From Oreohelix idahoensis (lineage: Eukaryota > Mollusca > Gastropoda > Stylommatophora > Oreohelicidae): a DNA stretch of 64,000 nucleotides. Location: assembly GCA_024509875.1 (NCBI GenBank), contig JAMPIV010017786.1:1-64000 (forward strand), given 5' to 3'. Positions 39,374 through 50,336 of this stretch are shown piece after piece. The stretch's first letter is position 1. Each line of letters starts with the position of its first letter. Made by a program: the position numbers and the translations under genes. The notes under the pieces are model-generated. The model searched no databases. It saw nothing but the letters and a program-made list of their open reading frames with translations, and was not told where the DNA came from.

Positions 39374-41745
39374 TTAGGTTAGTCTATGGGTACGAAGGTG
39401 ACTGAAGAGCCCGATGCGGGCCTGGAAAGATCTTGGACAGTGTGGGCAGGGAATGTTTGCTTCATGTGAAGGTTTTATTTCACGGTCCTTTCTAGCTTGT
39501 CTCCGCTGTTCCGCTGCTGCTCTTCTGGATGATTCGCATGCTGCTGCACCTTTACGAAGAGATGTGCACCAAGCAGTTCGGTCTTGCGCAGCAGCTTCCC
39601 ATGTGTCTGGGTTTATGTCAAAGGTTTTCAATGATGTCTTTAACGTGTCTTTGAAGCGCTTCTTTTGGCCACCATGGGAGCGTTTACCCTTCTGCATCTC
39701 ACCATAAAAGAGTATCTTTGGCAGTCGATGGTCTGGCATGCGGACTACATGACCTGCCCAGCGAATTTGTGACTGCATCAGAATAGTATCAATACTAGGG
39801 ATACCAGCTCTGTCAAGAACGGCGGTATCCGGGATCTTGTCTTGCCATTTGATGTTCATTATCTTCCTGAGACAGACTGTATGGAAGTGGTTTAGCTTCT
39901 TTACGTGGCGCCTGTATACAGTCCATGTTTCACATGCATATAGCAGCACTGGAAGCACCGCAGCTCTGTACACCTTCAGCTTTGTCTGTAGACTAATGCC
40001 ACTTCGATGCCAAACGTTGGTGTATAGTCTGCCAAATGTGTTGCTGGCTTTGGAGATCCTGGTGTTCACCTCATCATCAATGACAATGTTCTGGGATAGT
40101 GTGCTACCAAGGTATGTGAATCTGTTCACAACATTCAGTTTCTCACCATTAACCTTGATGACTGGCTCAGTATAAACTGTGCCAGGAGCTGGTTGATACA
40201 TGATTTCTGTTTTCTTCATGTTGATGGTAAGCCCAAAGTTGGCGCAGGCTTCGGAGAATCTATCCACACTATGCTGCAGATCAGCCTCTGAGCCAGCATT
40301 GAGGGCACAATCATCAGCAAACAGAAGATCTCTGATGGTGTGTGATTTGACCTTGGTTTTTGCTTGTAGCCTCCTAAGGTTAAACAATTTTCCATCAATA
40401 CGATAACTAATGTCGATTCCTATGTCCCCGTCTCTAAAAGCATCAGTCAGCATAGCAGAAAACATGATACTGAACAGAGTCGGTGCAAGTACGCACCCTT
40501 GTTTAACTCCATTTGAGATGGGGAAAGGCTCTGATAGCTCACCGTTTTCCTGAACTCTAGCCTGCATTCCATCATGCAGTTGCTGCACTATTGTGATAAA
40601 TTTCTTTGGGCAGCCGTATTTTGCCATGATCTTCCATAGACCCTCTCTACTGACCGTGTCGAACGCCTTTGTCAAGTCGATGAAAGCTGTGTACAGGTCA
40701 CAGTGCTGTTCTTGGCATTTTTCTTGTAGCTGTCTTGCAGCGAACACCATATCTGTGGTTCCACGTTCTTTCCGGAATCCACACTGACTTTCAGGTAAAA
40801 GACCTTTGTCAAGATGAGCTGTAAGGCGATTCAAAAGGATTCTGGCGAATATCTTCCCAGCGATTGATAAAAGAGAGATGCCTCGATGATTGTTGCAGTC
40901 TTGGCGATTACCTTTACGTTTATATAGATGTATAATTGAGGCATCTTTGAGATCGTGTGGGATGGTTTCACTCTGCCACATTTGCTGGAAGATCATATGA
41001 AGTTTCTCTATCAGAACTGCACCGCCATCTTTATAAACCTCAACAGGAATTGAATCGGAGCCAGGGGCCTTTCCACTAGACAGTTGACGAATCGCTTTTT
41101 TAGTTTCCTCCAGAGTCGGTACATCATCTAATGCTTCATTTATAGGAATTTGGGGCAGGCGGATGATGGCTTCGTCGTTAATAGATGATGGCTGGTTCAA
41201 GATATTATTAAAATGTTCAGCCCAGCGTTGGAGTATTTTTTCCTTGTCTGTAATTAGTGTTTTTCCATCTGCATTAAGGAGGGGAAATGATCCTGATGAT
41301 GTTGGACCATAGACCGCTTTGAGTGCAAGGTAAAAGTTTTTCAAGTCATGGCTGTCAGCAAAGCCTTGGAGCTCATCTGCTTCATTACTCAGCCATGAAT
41401 CCCGCATCTGGCGTAGTTTATGTTGGACGATTCTACGCATGTTGTTGAAAGCGTCTTTCTTGGATGTAGATTTTGGATCATTTAAATATGCTTTATGGAG
41501 ATGGTGTTTCTCAGCCAACATCTGCTTTATATCATCTGAGTTCTCATCAAACCAGTCATTTTGTTTCTTGATGGAAGGACCCAGGACCTCTGTAGCAGTG
41601 TTGTAGATCTGCTCACTTAGGGCTGCCCAATTTGTTTCCACACTTTGGCCGTCTAGCGAGATAGATTTGAGACGGTCTTCTAAGGTGTCAGTAAATGACT
41701 GTTTGATTTTTGTCTTCTTTAGTTTGGTGACATCCAGCTCTTTTG
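39374..41745 (-). CDS. LINE G reverse transcriptase with C-terminal C2H2 finger
   Basis: Open from a frameshift near 41745; the first Met is at 41641 and gives 755 residues, but the frame upstream of it (ELDVTKLKKTKIKQSF) belongs to the protein. From that Met, SGKAPGSDSIPVEVYK is at about 190, AFIDLTKAFDTVSREGLW at about 318 (first catalytic Asp), NGVKQGCVLAPTLFS at about 380 and LLFADDCALNAGSE at about 442 (catalytic Asp pair intact). The C-terminal domain includes LYACETWTVYRRHVKKLNHF and IRWAGHVVRM. A C2H2 finger at about 733-753 (CPHC-x12-H-x3-H) ends the protein. It would copy the LINE RNA by target-primed reverse transcription. All motifs look intact, but the endonuclease is out of frame. 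Confidence 0.93.
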
Positions 41746-42545
41746 AGTTTTCTTCCCCTGAGGGCGCCTGGCTGGTTGGATACGAATTTTAAGTTTAGAT
41801 ACAATGAGGCGATGATCAGTCCAGCATTCAGCACCACACATGGACTTGGTCACCCGGACATCTTGCCTGTCCTTCTTCCTAACAATTACATAGTCAATTA
41901 GGTGCCAATGCTTTGAGCGAGGGTGCATCCAGGAGGTCCTGTTGCGGGTAGGAAGTTGAAAAATGGTGTTGGTGACAAGGAGGTCATGTTCTGCGCAAGT
42001 CTGGAGGAGACGAAGTCCATTACTGTTACAGCGACCCACGCCGTACCTACCAATAGTGCCATTCCAGGAGATGTTATCTGAGCCTACTCTTGCATTAAAG
42101 TCACCAAGAATGATGAGCTTATCTGCTTTAGGAACTGATGCAATGACTGCATGTAGTTCTTCGTAAAACTTATCCTTGACATAATCCTGGTTTGTCATAG
42201 TTGGTGCATATGCGCTAATGATGGTGGCATGTTTTCTTCCATAGAACAGAGGGATCTTGACCGTCATGAGTCGGTCATTTATTCCCTTTGGGGGCCCGCT
42301 AACTTGCTGACAATTGCTGTTTTGATTGCAAATCCAACCCCTGCTTCTCGTCTTTCTTCAGTTCCTCTTCCGCTCCAAAAGAATGTATAACCTGCACCCT
42401 TTTCGCAAAGTTGGCCCTCGCCTGCAAGTCGAGTTTCACTCAGTGCTGCTATGTCAATGTTGTACCTGGCCAGTTCTCTCCCAATCAGGGCAGTTCGTCT
42501 CTCAGGTCTGTTTGCGTTAAAGTCTTTGTCAAGTAGAGTGTGCAC
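41719..42545 (-). pseudogene. LINE G endonuclease, split by one frameshift
   Basis: Two minus-strand frames. 42545-42279 has ELARYNIDIAALSETRLAGE (catalytic Glu) and GAGYTFFWSGRG. 42267-41719 has [54 protein letters not shown] and ECWTDHRLIVSKL (catalytic DH). The join near 42280 shows a single-base slip: the alternative frame reads GPPKGINDRLMT straight across. A second one-base slip near 41745 separates this part from the reverse transcriptase. The N-terminal few residues before 42545 are uncertain. Confidence 0.9.
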
Positions 42546-43400
42546 ATTCCATGCGCCTAGAATGAGGGGGAAAAATCTGTCCTTTCTTTTTCTTATATGT
42601 CGACCGCCGAAGTAGGGTACCCACCAACCGCGGTAAGCTGGTTAGGTAATGGTGAAGCAGGCAATGTTTAGGGCACCTTTTCTAGCCCCTTCCTCATGCC
42701 ATGGAGGTGAGCAGTGCTTTCCTAAAGAGGGCTGCTCAGACACTCAGGGGGCTGACGAATCCCACTGCTGCTCCGATCAGTGGAAGACGACCATATGGCC
42801 TGAGCCGCCTGTGTGTAGGTCTGCGACTACGACTGCCAGCGTACCCACGCCTGCCGCTTCGCCGCTCGCCCATCGTCACAGGACTTGTTGTGAGTGGATG
42901 GATAATGGATGAATGGATGAAAGAGTGACTTGCATGGCGATTTGGATTAAAGTGAGGAAGAGTTGCGCAATTCGTCGACCTCACTCTCTCGCCTGGGTCC
43001 ATCTCAATCCAGTGGCAAGACAAGTCAAGACGACTGGAGATGAAGTCAGGTGCAGTGGATGACCAGGGCTTTCTACGTGCCTCGCCGTGCTCCTTACGCT
43101 CCACAGCGCGTTGCTGGTAATCGCCGTCATGCCCGTTGAACCAACAGGTGGTTTCTTCCGCGCAGTCTATCGAATCCAGTCTTCGCATGCATGGGTAGGC
43201 AGACCCTAACTCACCGAAGGTTCATAACCATTCGGCTACCCTCACCTAGTTTAGCCGGCCTGTCAAAGCCGTTGTCCGGGGGTGGCCGCTGTCGCATGCT
43301 GACAGCTACGAGGAGCCACAGGTGAGAGCTGGATGCCAGGTTTGGACCAAAGGTGGCTGAGCTGCCCTGAAAAGGGCATGACAGCTCCTTCACCAGAGGT
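42546..43400 (-). other. GC-richer 5' region of LINE G
   Basis: About 850 bases upstream of the endonuclease, notably richer in G and C than the rest of the window. Short overlapping frames on both strands give no recognisable domain. It ends where LINE B resumes. It most likely contains the LINE G 5' UTR and internal promoter; no motif is identified. Confidence 0.55.
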
Positions 43401-43915
43401 ACTACCAATACCTGACTTCCCAACATCTAAACTGACATCTAAACAGTTATCTCACAAATTAAAACTGAGAATCATAAAGTGTTATATATATTCTGCATTT
43501 CTGTATGGTGCGGAAACATGGACGATGAATAAGCATTTGGAAGAAAGAACTGAGGCTCTTGAAATGTGGATATATAGAAGAATGGGGCGTATCTCATGGA
43601 AAGAGATGAAAACAAATAAGGAGGTCCTAGAAAATCTAGGTATGAAAAGAGAACTAATGAGGGAGGTTAAAGTTCAGCAGCTAAAATACTTTGGCCACAT
43701 AAAAAGGCAAAACACCTTGCAGAAGATCATAACAGAAGGGAGAGTTGAAGGCAAACGTGCAAAGGGAAAACAGCGCTATAAGTGGGAAGATAACATCAAG
43801 AGATGGACAGGAAAGAGTCTATAAGAGTGCACCACCAGGACAAGAAACAGAAGACATTGGAGATCCATTACAGCCAACCTTCGTTGTGGAGATGGCAACT
43901 GATGATGATGATGAT
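43401..43915 (+). mobile_element. LINE B, C-terminal and 3' end part
   Basis: Frame from about 43430: LTSKQLSHKLKLRIIKCYIY, LYGAETWTMNKHLEERTEAL, WIYRRMGRISWKEMK, VQQLKYFGHIKRQ, GKRAKGKQRYKWEDNIKRW. A (GAT)n tail ends at about 43915. It joins ATFNR at 39300, so LINE B spans 35385-43915 with three inserts. Directly after the tail begins zinc-finger locus B. Confidence 0.9.
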
Positions 43916-45076
43916 AACTTTGACAAAATTCTGCTCCACTGACATCATATTTGTAATGTGTCTCACTATTATGCTGCATTATGGGTTTCTTTCACCCGTG
44001 TGTTGCCGGGGCCCGAAAGGGGAGCAAAGAATAGTAACACTGCACCCTACCACGCATGTCGTAAAAAGCGACTAAGGAGGGTTGGGCATGGGGCTGTTTA
44101 CCCCATCCCGTAAAAACTTCGCACAGTGGGCTGATCACCTGCTTGCCAACCAATCTGATTACGGAAACAACGATAGATTGTTTGGTCTGTTTCTGTTCCA
44201 CAAAGACGCCACTAGGCGTGGTGGAAACAGCGATAGATTGATCAATTTGTTGTTGCCCTAAGACGCCACTAGGCGTACTGGCCACATACTGCTTTGCCGG
44301 TTGGTGGCTAAGGATGGAAGAAGAATGAGTTTCTTTGGATAATCAGTCCTAGAAAACCTACTAAGACCATCACACTTGTTAGGTAGTTCTTCTTTATGCT
44401 GCATTACATGTGCCTTTAGATAACCAAAATGAGCAGCCCCCATACCAATAAGATCATATTTAGAATGCTTCTGTGCTATTTTTATTATTTCTTTTTGACA
44501 TAGACTGGATTTTGTAGCTAATTCTATATTACCAACATTACTTATATAACACTTTTCTCTTATATGTGAAAGTTCATGTTCATTATAGTCACCTTTCTTG
44601 CTAACCTGTACTCTACAAACATGACAGCTGAAAAGTTTCTCTTTTGTACCTATTATTATTTCATCTGATTGTACACTGCCACACAATTTAAAACCTTCTC
44701 TACTTCCACTGTTGATAGTACAATCATCATAGACTATTGTTGATTTCCTGCTGCAGTTTTCATTTTGTACGACTGCAGTATAAATCTCAGGAGTCAGATT
44801 CATGTCTATAGTCATTATCACAGGGTCTGTGACATTCGGTGATTGTACCGCTTTTAATTAATTTTGATTCAATGTTATTGTCTGTATTTAGTGTTGCAGC
44901 TGCCGTACTTACATTAGCTTTCATTTCACTCACAATTTTTTCTGTGATTTCTGGCAACACTTGATTGAATGCGGCATTTTGCACTGGTTCACTCTTTATG
45001 AAACTGTTCATAATTTTCAAATCTGGAATGTCAACACTAGAGTACAGGCGGGATCGCTGGCTACAGGAATGGTCAC
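43916..45076 (-). pseudogene. Zinc-finger locus B, N-terminal part of the finger exon (left inverted arm)
   Basis: Paralogue of 7391-8203, truncated by LINE B before the finger array and interrupted by SINE D1 (43993-44328). The exon acceptor is retained (CAG at 45077-45079). The frame opens KIMNSFIKSEPVQNAAFNQV (Met at 45020) but breaks near 44860, where four extra bases (AATTAATT in place of AAT) shift it; 44821-44258 continues in another frame with DMNLTPEIYTAV and the divergent CHVC...H-x3-H finger. No canonical finger remains. Confidence 0.88.
43993..44328 (+). mobile_element. SINE D, copy 1
   Basis: About 336 bases from CACCCGTGTGTTGCCGGGGC to a GGAAGAAGAA tail, flanked by GTTTCTTT duplications (43985-43992 and 44329-44336). 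The locus A paralogue near 7460 lacks it. The 3' about 100 bases match the end of LINE D (35283-35384). Twice it contains the small stem ACGCC-ACTA-GGCGT. The 5' part, with CGCATGTCGTAAAAAGCGAC, has no tRNA-like boxes that I can see. Confidence 0.9.
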
Positions 45077-46845
45077 CTGAAATTCATTGAATAAAACATA
45101 ATAGTAAAAACTTCAGATAATTATGGCATGCATAACAAATTTTAATTCTGTATGTTTTGTAGCGTCATATTAGGTATGATTTAAAAAATATGCAACTATA
45201 AGATTATTTAAGAAGTATTTGTTTCTGTCTGATATGTTAATAGTTCATGGTGTATTGCATACTTTGAAACTAATAGTATACATTTAATAATTTTAAATGG
45301 TGTTGCAAAATGTTTTTTTTAATGTGGTCGCTAATCGCATATTTTTATTGTTTGATTACTTCCCATGGATGTAAGAAATGAGTAATAATTTATTTCTTAA
45401 TTACTTCCCTCCAAACAGTCCTGAAATGATTACAAATATATTGTTAATAATTTTTTTTTTCTGTCATGACTACAACTTTTTTGCAAGAAAAGAACCTCAT
45501 GACATTACCTGATAGATCTGTGGAGTAACAGTACTGTGTCAGTAAAAATCAAACTTTGTTTTTGATAAAATTGTATACGTAGACACTATATAACTGCAAC
45601 TATTTCTAAAGCTTTTAAGATTTCCATTAATTCTGCTGTAAAGATGGATGTATTACCTGTTACTTTATATATTTTGTAAATTTTAAATTTTTGTGTTGCT
45701 GTTTCCGTTCCAAAATGTCCATCTTAATCATATGTAATGCTGGGTCCTCAACAAGTTTCACCACAGGGGGAATACCTGAAAGTGTGTGGATGATTTAAGG
45801 AGTCAATGAGGATGTAATTTGCCTCACAGACAGAGGTTCACTTCCACATTTGTACGTATATTATAGCATTGTGCATAACTGGTGGTCATATAAGAATGAC
45901 ACCAGGTATGCCTCCATGCAGGTGGGTGTTCAGATAAAAGGTCATGAACCTGTAATTTCTCCCTATAAAATGCATGCATCCACACAAATTTACTACTGAG
46001 AACAATTCCCCCCCCTGTTGGGAAGATTGTATTTTGTGTTCAAATGTACATGTATCTAAGGTATGAATTATAAAAAGATAAACTGGCAAGCCATTACGCT
46101 TACATTACTACAATTTTTTTTTGTACAACGTGCATGAGTAAATATTACTACTACACAGTAACACTGTATTCACATTGTAGATATATCTAAAGTAGACATG
46201 CCATAGAACATGGACATAACTGAATTTTATGTGCAGCATTCTTCAAATATGATTTATTGAAAAATGAGTTGAGAAATCACCCGTGTGTTACCGGGGCCCG
46301 AAAGGGGAGCAAAGAATAGTAACACTGCACCCTACCACGCATGTCGTAAAAAGCGACTAAGGAGGGTTGGGCATGGGGCTGTTTACCCCATCCCGTAAAA
46401 ACTTCACACAGTGGGCTGATCACCTGCTTGCCAACCAATCTGATTACGGAAACAATGATAGATTGTTTGGTCTGTTTTTGTTCCACAAAGACGCCACTAG
46501 GCGTGGTGGAAACAGCGATAGATTGATCAATTTGTTGTTGCCCTAAGACGCCACTAGGCGTACTGGCCACATACTGCTTTGCCGGTTGGTGGCTAAGGAT
46601 GGAAGAAGAAGAAGAAGAGTCGAGAAATAATTACTTATGGCTATTTTCTACTACTTATACTAATAGTTATACATGAGCATGAATTACAATTGAGAAATAA
46701 AGCTAGTAGTAATGTTAAAACCGTTGTTTGGTAAAGCAGATTTGGTAATATAATTTGTTAAAACATGATAATGACATATTTTTGGTGATCATATAATGTA
46801 CACAATAATGACAATTCTAATCTATACAATGGTATATACATGAAC
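45077..46845. other. Locus B intron and spacer between the inverted arms
   Basis: 45077-45222 belongs to the left arm; 45223-46845 is the 1.6-kb spacer. It is colinear with locus A 8330-9889 but lacks SINE T at about 45537 and has SINE D2 at 46278. No gene is seen; a minus-strand frame at 46089-45886 has no domain. Confidence 0.75.
46278..46616 (+). mobile_element. SINE D, copy 2
   Basis: Same family as 43993-44328, 339 bases, with tail GGAAGAAGAAGAAGA. It is flanked by near-perfect 12-base duplications GAGTTGAGAAAT (46266-46277) and GAGTCGAGAAAT (46617-46628). The paralogous site at about 9653-9661 is empty. Confidence 0.92.
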
Positions 46846-46991
46846 ACAAATACTTCTTAAATAATCTTATAGTTGCATATTTTTTAAATCATACCTAATA
46901 TGACGCTACAAAACATACAGAATTAAAATTTGTTATGCATGCCATAATTATCTGAAGTTTTTACTATTATGTTTTATTCAATGAATTTCAG

Positions 46992-48105
46992 GTGACCATT
47001 CCTGTAGCCAGCGATCCCGCCTGTACTCTAGTGTTGACATTCCAGATTTGAAAATTATGAACAGTTTCATAAAGAGTGAACCAGTGCAAAATGCCGCATT
47101 CAATCAAGTGTTGCCAGAAATCACAGAAAAAATTGTGAGTGAAATGAAAGCTAATGTAAGTACGGCAGCTGCAACACTAAATACAGACAATAACATTGAA
47201 TCAAAATTAATTAAAAGCGGTACAATCACCGAATGTCACAGACCCTGTGATAATGACTATAGACATGAATCTGACTCCTGAGATTTATACTGCAGTCGTA
47301 CAAAATGAAAACTGCAGCAGGAAATCAACAATAGTCTATGATGATTGTACTATCAACAGTGGAAGTAGAGAAGGTTTTAAATTGTGTGGCAGTGTACAAT
47401 CAAATGAAAATAATAATAGGTACAAAAGAGAAAACTTTTCAGCTGTCATGTTTGTAGAGTACAGGTTAGCAAGAAAGGTGACTATAATGAACATGAACTT
47501 TCACATATAAGAGAAAAGTGTTATATAAGTAATGTTGGTAATATAGAATTAGCTACAAAATCCAGTCTATGTCAAAAAGAAATAATAAAAATAGCACAGA
47601 AGCATTCTAAATATGATCTTATTGGTATGGGGGCTGCTCATTTTGGTTATCTAAAGGCACATGTAATGCAGCATAAAGAAGAACTACCTAACAAGTGTGA
47701 TGGTCTTAGTAGGTTTTCTAGGACTGATTATCCAAAGAAACTCATTCTTCTTCCATCCTTAGCCACCAACCGGCAAAGCAGTATGTGGCCAGTACGCCTA
47801 GTGGCGTCTTAGGGCAACAACAAATTGATCAATCTATCGCTGTTTCCACCACGCCTAGTGGCGTCTTTGTGGAACAGAAACAGACCAAACAATCTATCGT
47901 TTTTTCCGTAATCAGGTTGGTTGGCAAGCAGGTGATCAGCCCACTGTGCGAAGTTTTTACGGGATGGGGTAAACAGCCCCATGCCCAACCCTCCTTAGTC
48001 GCTTTTTACGACATGCGTGGTAGGGTGCAGTGTTACTATTCTTTGCTCCCCTTTCGGGCCCCGGCAACACACGGGTGAAAGAAACCCATAATGCAGCATA
48101 ATAGT
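46992..48105 (+). pseudogene. Zinc-finger locus B, inverted second copy of the N-terminal exon (right arm)
   Basis: Plus-strand mirror of 43965-45076, including the acceptor (CAG at 46989-46991), Met at 47048, the same four-base frameshift near 47215 and the same SINE D insertion. Identity looks very high; differences include GTTTTTTCCG for the left arm's GTTGTTTCCG and an A-run/C-T change near 47403-47415 that adds one more frameshift. It ends at 48105, where sequence colinear with locus A 10930 begins. It cannot encode a finger protein. Confidence 0.9.
47742..48077 (-). mobile_element. SINE D, copy 3 (carried in the inverted arm)
   Basis: Reverse-complement counterpart of copy 1, with the same AAAGAAAC duplications at 47734-47741 and 48078-48085. 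It arose by duplication of the arm, not by a new insertion. Confidence 0.92.
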
Positions 48106-49315
48106 ATAAATACAAACAGTGACTGAATAATGTTTTCTCTCATCAAGTATGACAAAGCCTTTCTGTTCTTGTTATGCCAAGCTCATAAAATTGACTTCCC
48201 TAATTTAACAAGGCATGCTGCACATATCAAATTAAGGGGAGATAATGTTTAGTTACTCCTTAACAAGTTTTCAGAAAATAAATAAATAAATCACCTCTAT
48301 CACAAATTAAAGGATAATTTGACACTGTTTAACTATTATAAAACAATGAAAATCTACACATGGATGGTACTTTGCATGAAATCTGTAAAATTATTTTAGC
48401 CCAATGAATAAAGATTAATTCACATACAGTAGATTAAACTTCCCTCTTTTCTATTACAAAATCAGTGGATATTTCCACCACAGCAAAAGTTGTTGACCTG
48501 GCTTGAATAGAACAGATAGTTGCTGGGCAGCTAACATAAATGGGATGTAATTGATATGGTGGCTACTTCACAGTAGTAGTGATTATAATTAGTTTTCATG
48601 CTCTTAAACCATGGTAAAGAAAATGTATTTCCCTGACCCTCTTTCAAGGGAAGAGTGTTCAGGATTTAATTCATTTCAGATGAGAAATTGTTTAGGAAAG
48701 ATGGTTTGTGGTCCCATACATCTGTCAGCTGAAAATGAGATTTTTTGTATTTAACCCTAGAGCTCACTAGGCCCAGACACTGCAATCGAAAACTTTGGTC
48801 ATGAGAGAACTCCTTTCGTAGACCTAGCAGCGGTAGTTGCAAAGGCTTACCTTTGCCAAAATCTTGTTTTGTTCGCAACAAAGTACAACCAAGTGGTTCT
48901 TTAGGGTAGTCTACACAAAGAGTTTCCATTTTCATCGAAGACAAGAAACTTAGATCAGGGAAAGAAAGCATTGGAACCCTGAGATAGCTCTATTCACACC
49001 ACACAACCTTTTCCCACACCTGGATAAATCAGGAGTGACTGTGATTGCAGTCAGGAATCTAGCTACCATAGGTAAAACCACCATGAACTAACAACTTCAT
49101 AAAAGTCCTAATGATAAAAAAATCAATAACTTTGTAGAACCACTGAACTTAAATCAATTACTAACGATGAACTTTCAGTAACTGTGTAGACAAGATTGAA
49201 CTGTATACAAATGACATTTTGTTTTCATCAGTAAAGGTTCATTGTAATCTTTTTCTGAAATCAAGATTAGTGTTATTGACTTTTATTTGATGTTACTGTG
49301 ATGTCTAATACATGT
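48106..49315. other. Duplicated segment of locus B with an intact empty piggyBac site
   Basis: Colinear with 10930-11432 joined directly to 15650-16375. The TTAA at 48604-48607 is the unoccupied target of the 4.2-kb insertion at locus A. It is non-coding. Confidence 0.9.
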
Positions 49316-49429
49316 TTGCTTGTGGTGGATGTGTATAAATAACTTATTATGTTACGTATTTGTTGATAGTGGTAACATATTGAGCACAGGTTACATTTAT
49401 GTTAAAAAGTTGTAAAGCATTACTGAGTA

Positions 49430-49538
49430 AAATGTCCCCAGCAGGATATACGGATGTGGAACTGGTCCTAATACTCTCTCTCCCTGCAGGAACATGACCA
49501 TCTTCCTCACCTTCAATTTCTATCTTCACTTTGTGTCC
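49430..49538 (-). CDS. Candidate 5' exon of zinc-finger locus B (VKIEIE exon)
   Basis: Follows the acceptor TTTTCAG|GGACAC (CAG at 49539-49541). It reads GHKVKIEIEGEEDGHVPAGR and continues towards 49430. A plausible donor GAAG|GTGAGG lies about 28 bases in, so the real exon may be much shorter. VKIE fits the psi-K-x-E motif seen in the other short exons of this family. The donor is not certain and no transcript evidence is available. Confidence 0.45.
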
Positions 49539-50005
49539 CTGAAAACAAAACATTGAACATATTCAAGTTTGAAACAAACAACTTTAGTCTTAAACATTGC
49601 CCCAGTTTGATAACCATCTTCACTGTGTGTCCCTGAAAACAAAATATTGAACATATTCAAGTTTGAAACAAACCACTTCAGTCTTAAACATTGCCTCCAC
49701 TGGGTGTCCCTGAAAACAAAACATTGAACATATTCAAGTTTGAAACAAACCATTTCAGTCTTAAACATTGCCTCCACTGTGTGTCCCTGAAAACAAAACA
49801 TTGAACATATTCAAGTTTGAAACAAACCGTTTCAGTCTTACACATTGCCTCCACTGTGTGTCCCTGAAAACAAAACATTGAACATATTCAAGTTTGAAAC
49901 AAACCATTTCAGTCTTAAACATTGCCTCCACAGTGTGTCCCTGAAAACAAAACATTGAACATATTCAAGTTTGAAACAAACCATTTCAGTCTTAAACATT
50001 GCCCC
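49537..50005 (-). repeat. 77-bp minisatellite carrying a splice acceptor, about six units
   Basis: Units spaced exactly 77 bases (for example at 49684, 49761 and 49838). On the minus strand each reads GGACACACAGTGGAGGCAAT, then GTTTAAGACTGAAATG, then GTTTGTTTCAAACTTGAATA and TTTTGTTTTCAG. So each unit has an acceptor, a possible mini-exon of 36 bases (GHTVEAMFKTEM), and a possible GTTTGT donor with a 41-base intron. Frames shift between units because 77 is not a multiple of three. Confidence 0.9.
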
Positions 50006-50260
50006 AGTTTGACAACTACATGAACACTTTAATGTATTTAAATTACTGTCTTTTCTCAACTCTTTTATGCCTCTGTCCCTGATGAGGACCTTATATTACA
50101 ACTACATATACTACACTGTTATTGACAATAAAATACAAAGAACCCAGCAATAAGTAATAAAATGTTTAAATTGACAATATTTTAACAGATTTCTCAGTTT
50201 AACTCATTTTGGCTATGGCTGTATACAAATTTGTTGTCAAGAATTCAACAGAATACTCAC

Positions 50261-50336
50261 TTTAAAATCTGTACTGATATCCTGTTTTATTTTTTGATCC
50301 AAGAATGGGATCTTCTGTTCCATATTTTTTTGTAAT
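50261..50336 (-). CDS. Candidate 5' exon of zinc-finger locus B (MEQKIPF exon)
   Basis: A 76-base exon on the minus strand between TTTTCAG (CAG at 50337-50339) and a good donor AAA|GTGAGT (50255-50260). One frame gives MEQKIPFLDQKIKQDISTDF-K, ending in phase 0, with IKQD resembling the IKQE of the other exons. The Met may be the translation start or internal. Spacing and strand fit the 5' end of locus B. Confidence 0.5.

Larger units (their letters stand above)
39301..43400 (-). mobile_element. LINE G, nearly full-length non-LTR retrotransposon inserted in LINE B
   Basis: Minus-strand element with 5' region (43400-42546), endonuclease (42545-41719), reverse transcriptase and C-terminal finger (to 39374) and a short 3' end with GGTTAGGTTAGGTT-type sequence at 39302-39315. 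Its single polyprotein is of the type often mislabelled craniofacial development protein 2-like in databases. It is the best-preserved LINE of the window, with two frameshifts and no in-frame stop in 755 codons. Target duplication is unclear (perhaps CAACA). LINE B sequence lies on both sides. Confidence 0.9.

Noticed and set aside
42649..43188. Several overlapping short frames in the GC-richer region, including a 150-codon minus-strand frame
   Set aside because: No domain, and they overlap on both strands; best explained as the 5' region of LINE G.
49537..50059. Overlapping minus-strand frames (64-91 codons) with repeated VLFSGTHSGG / MFCFQGH segments
   Set aside because: They are frame-shifted readings of the 77-bp minisatellite; real coding, if any, would be limited to short spliced segments.
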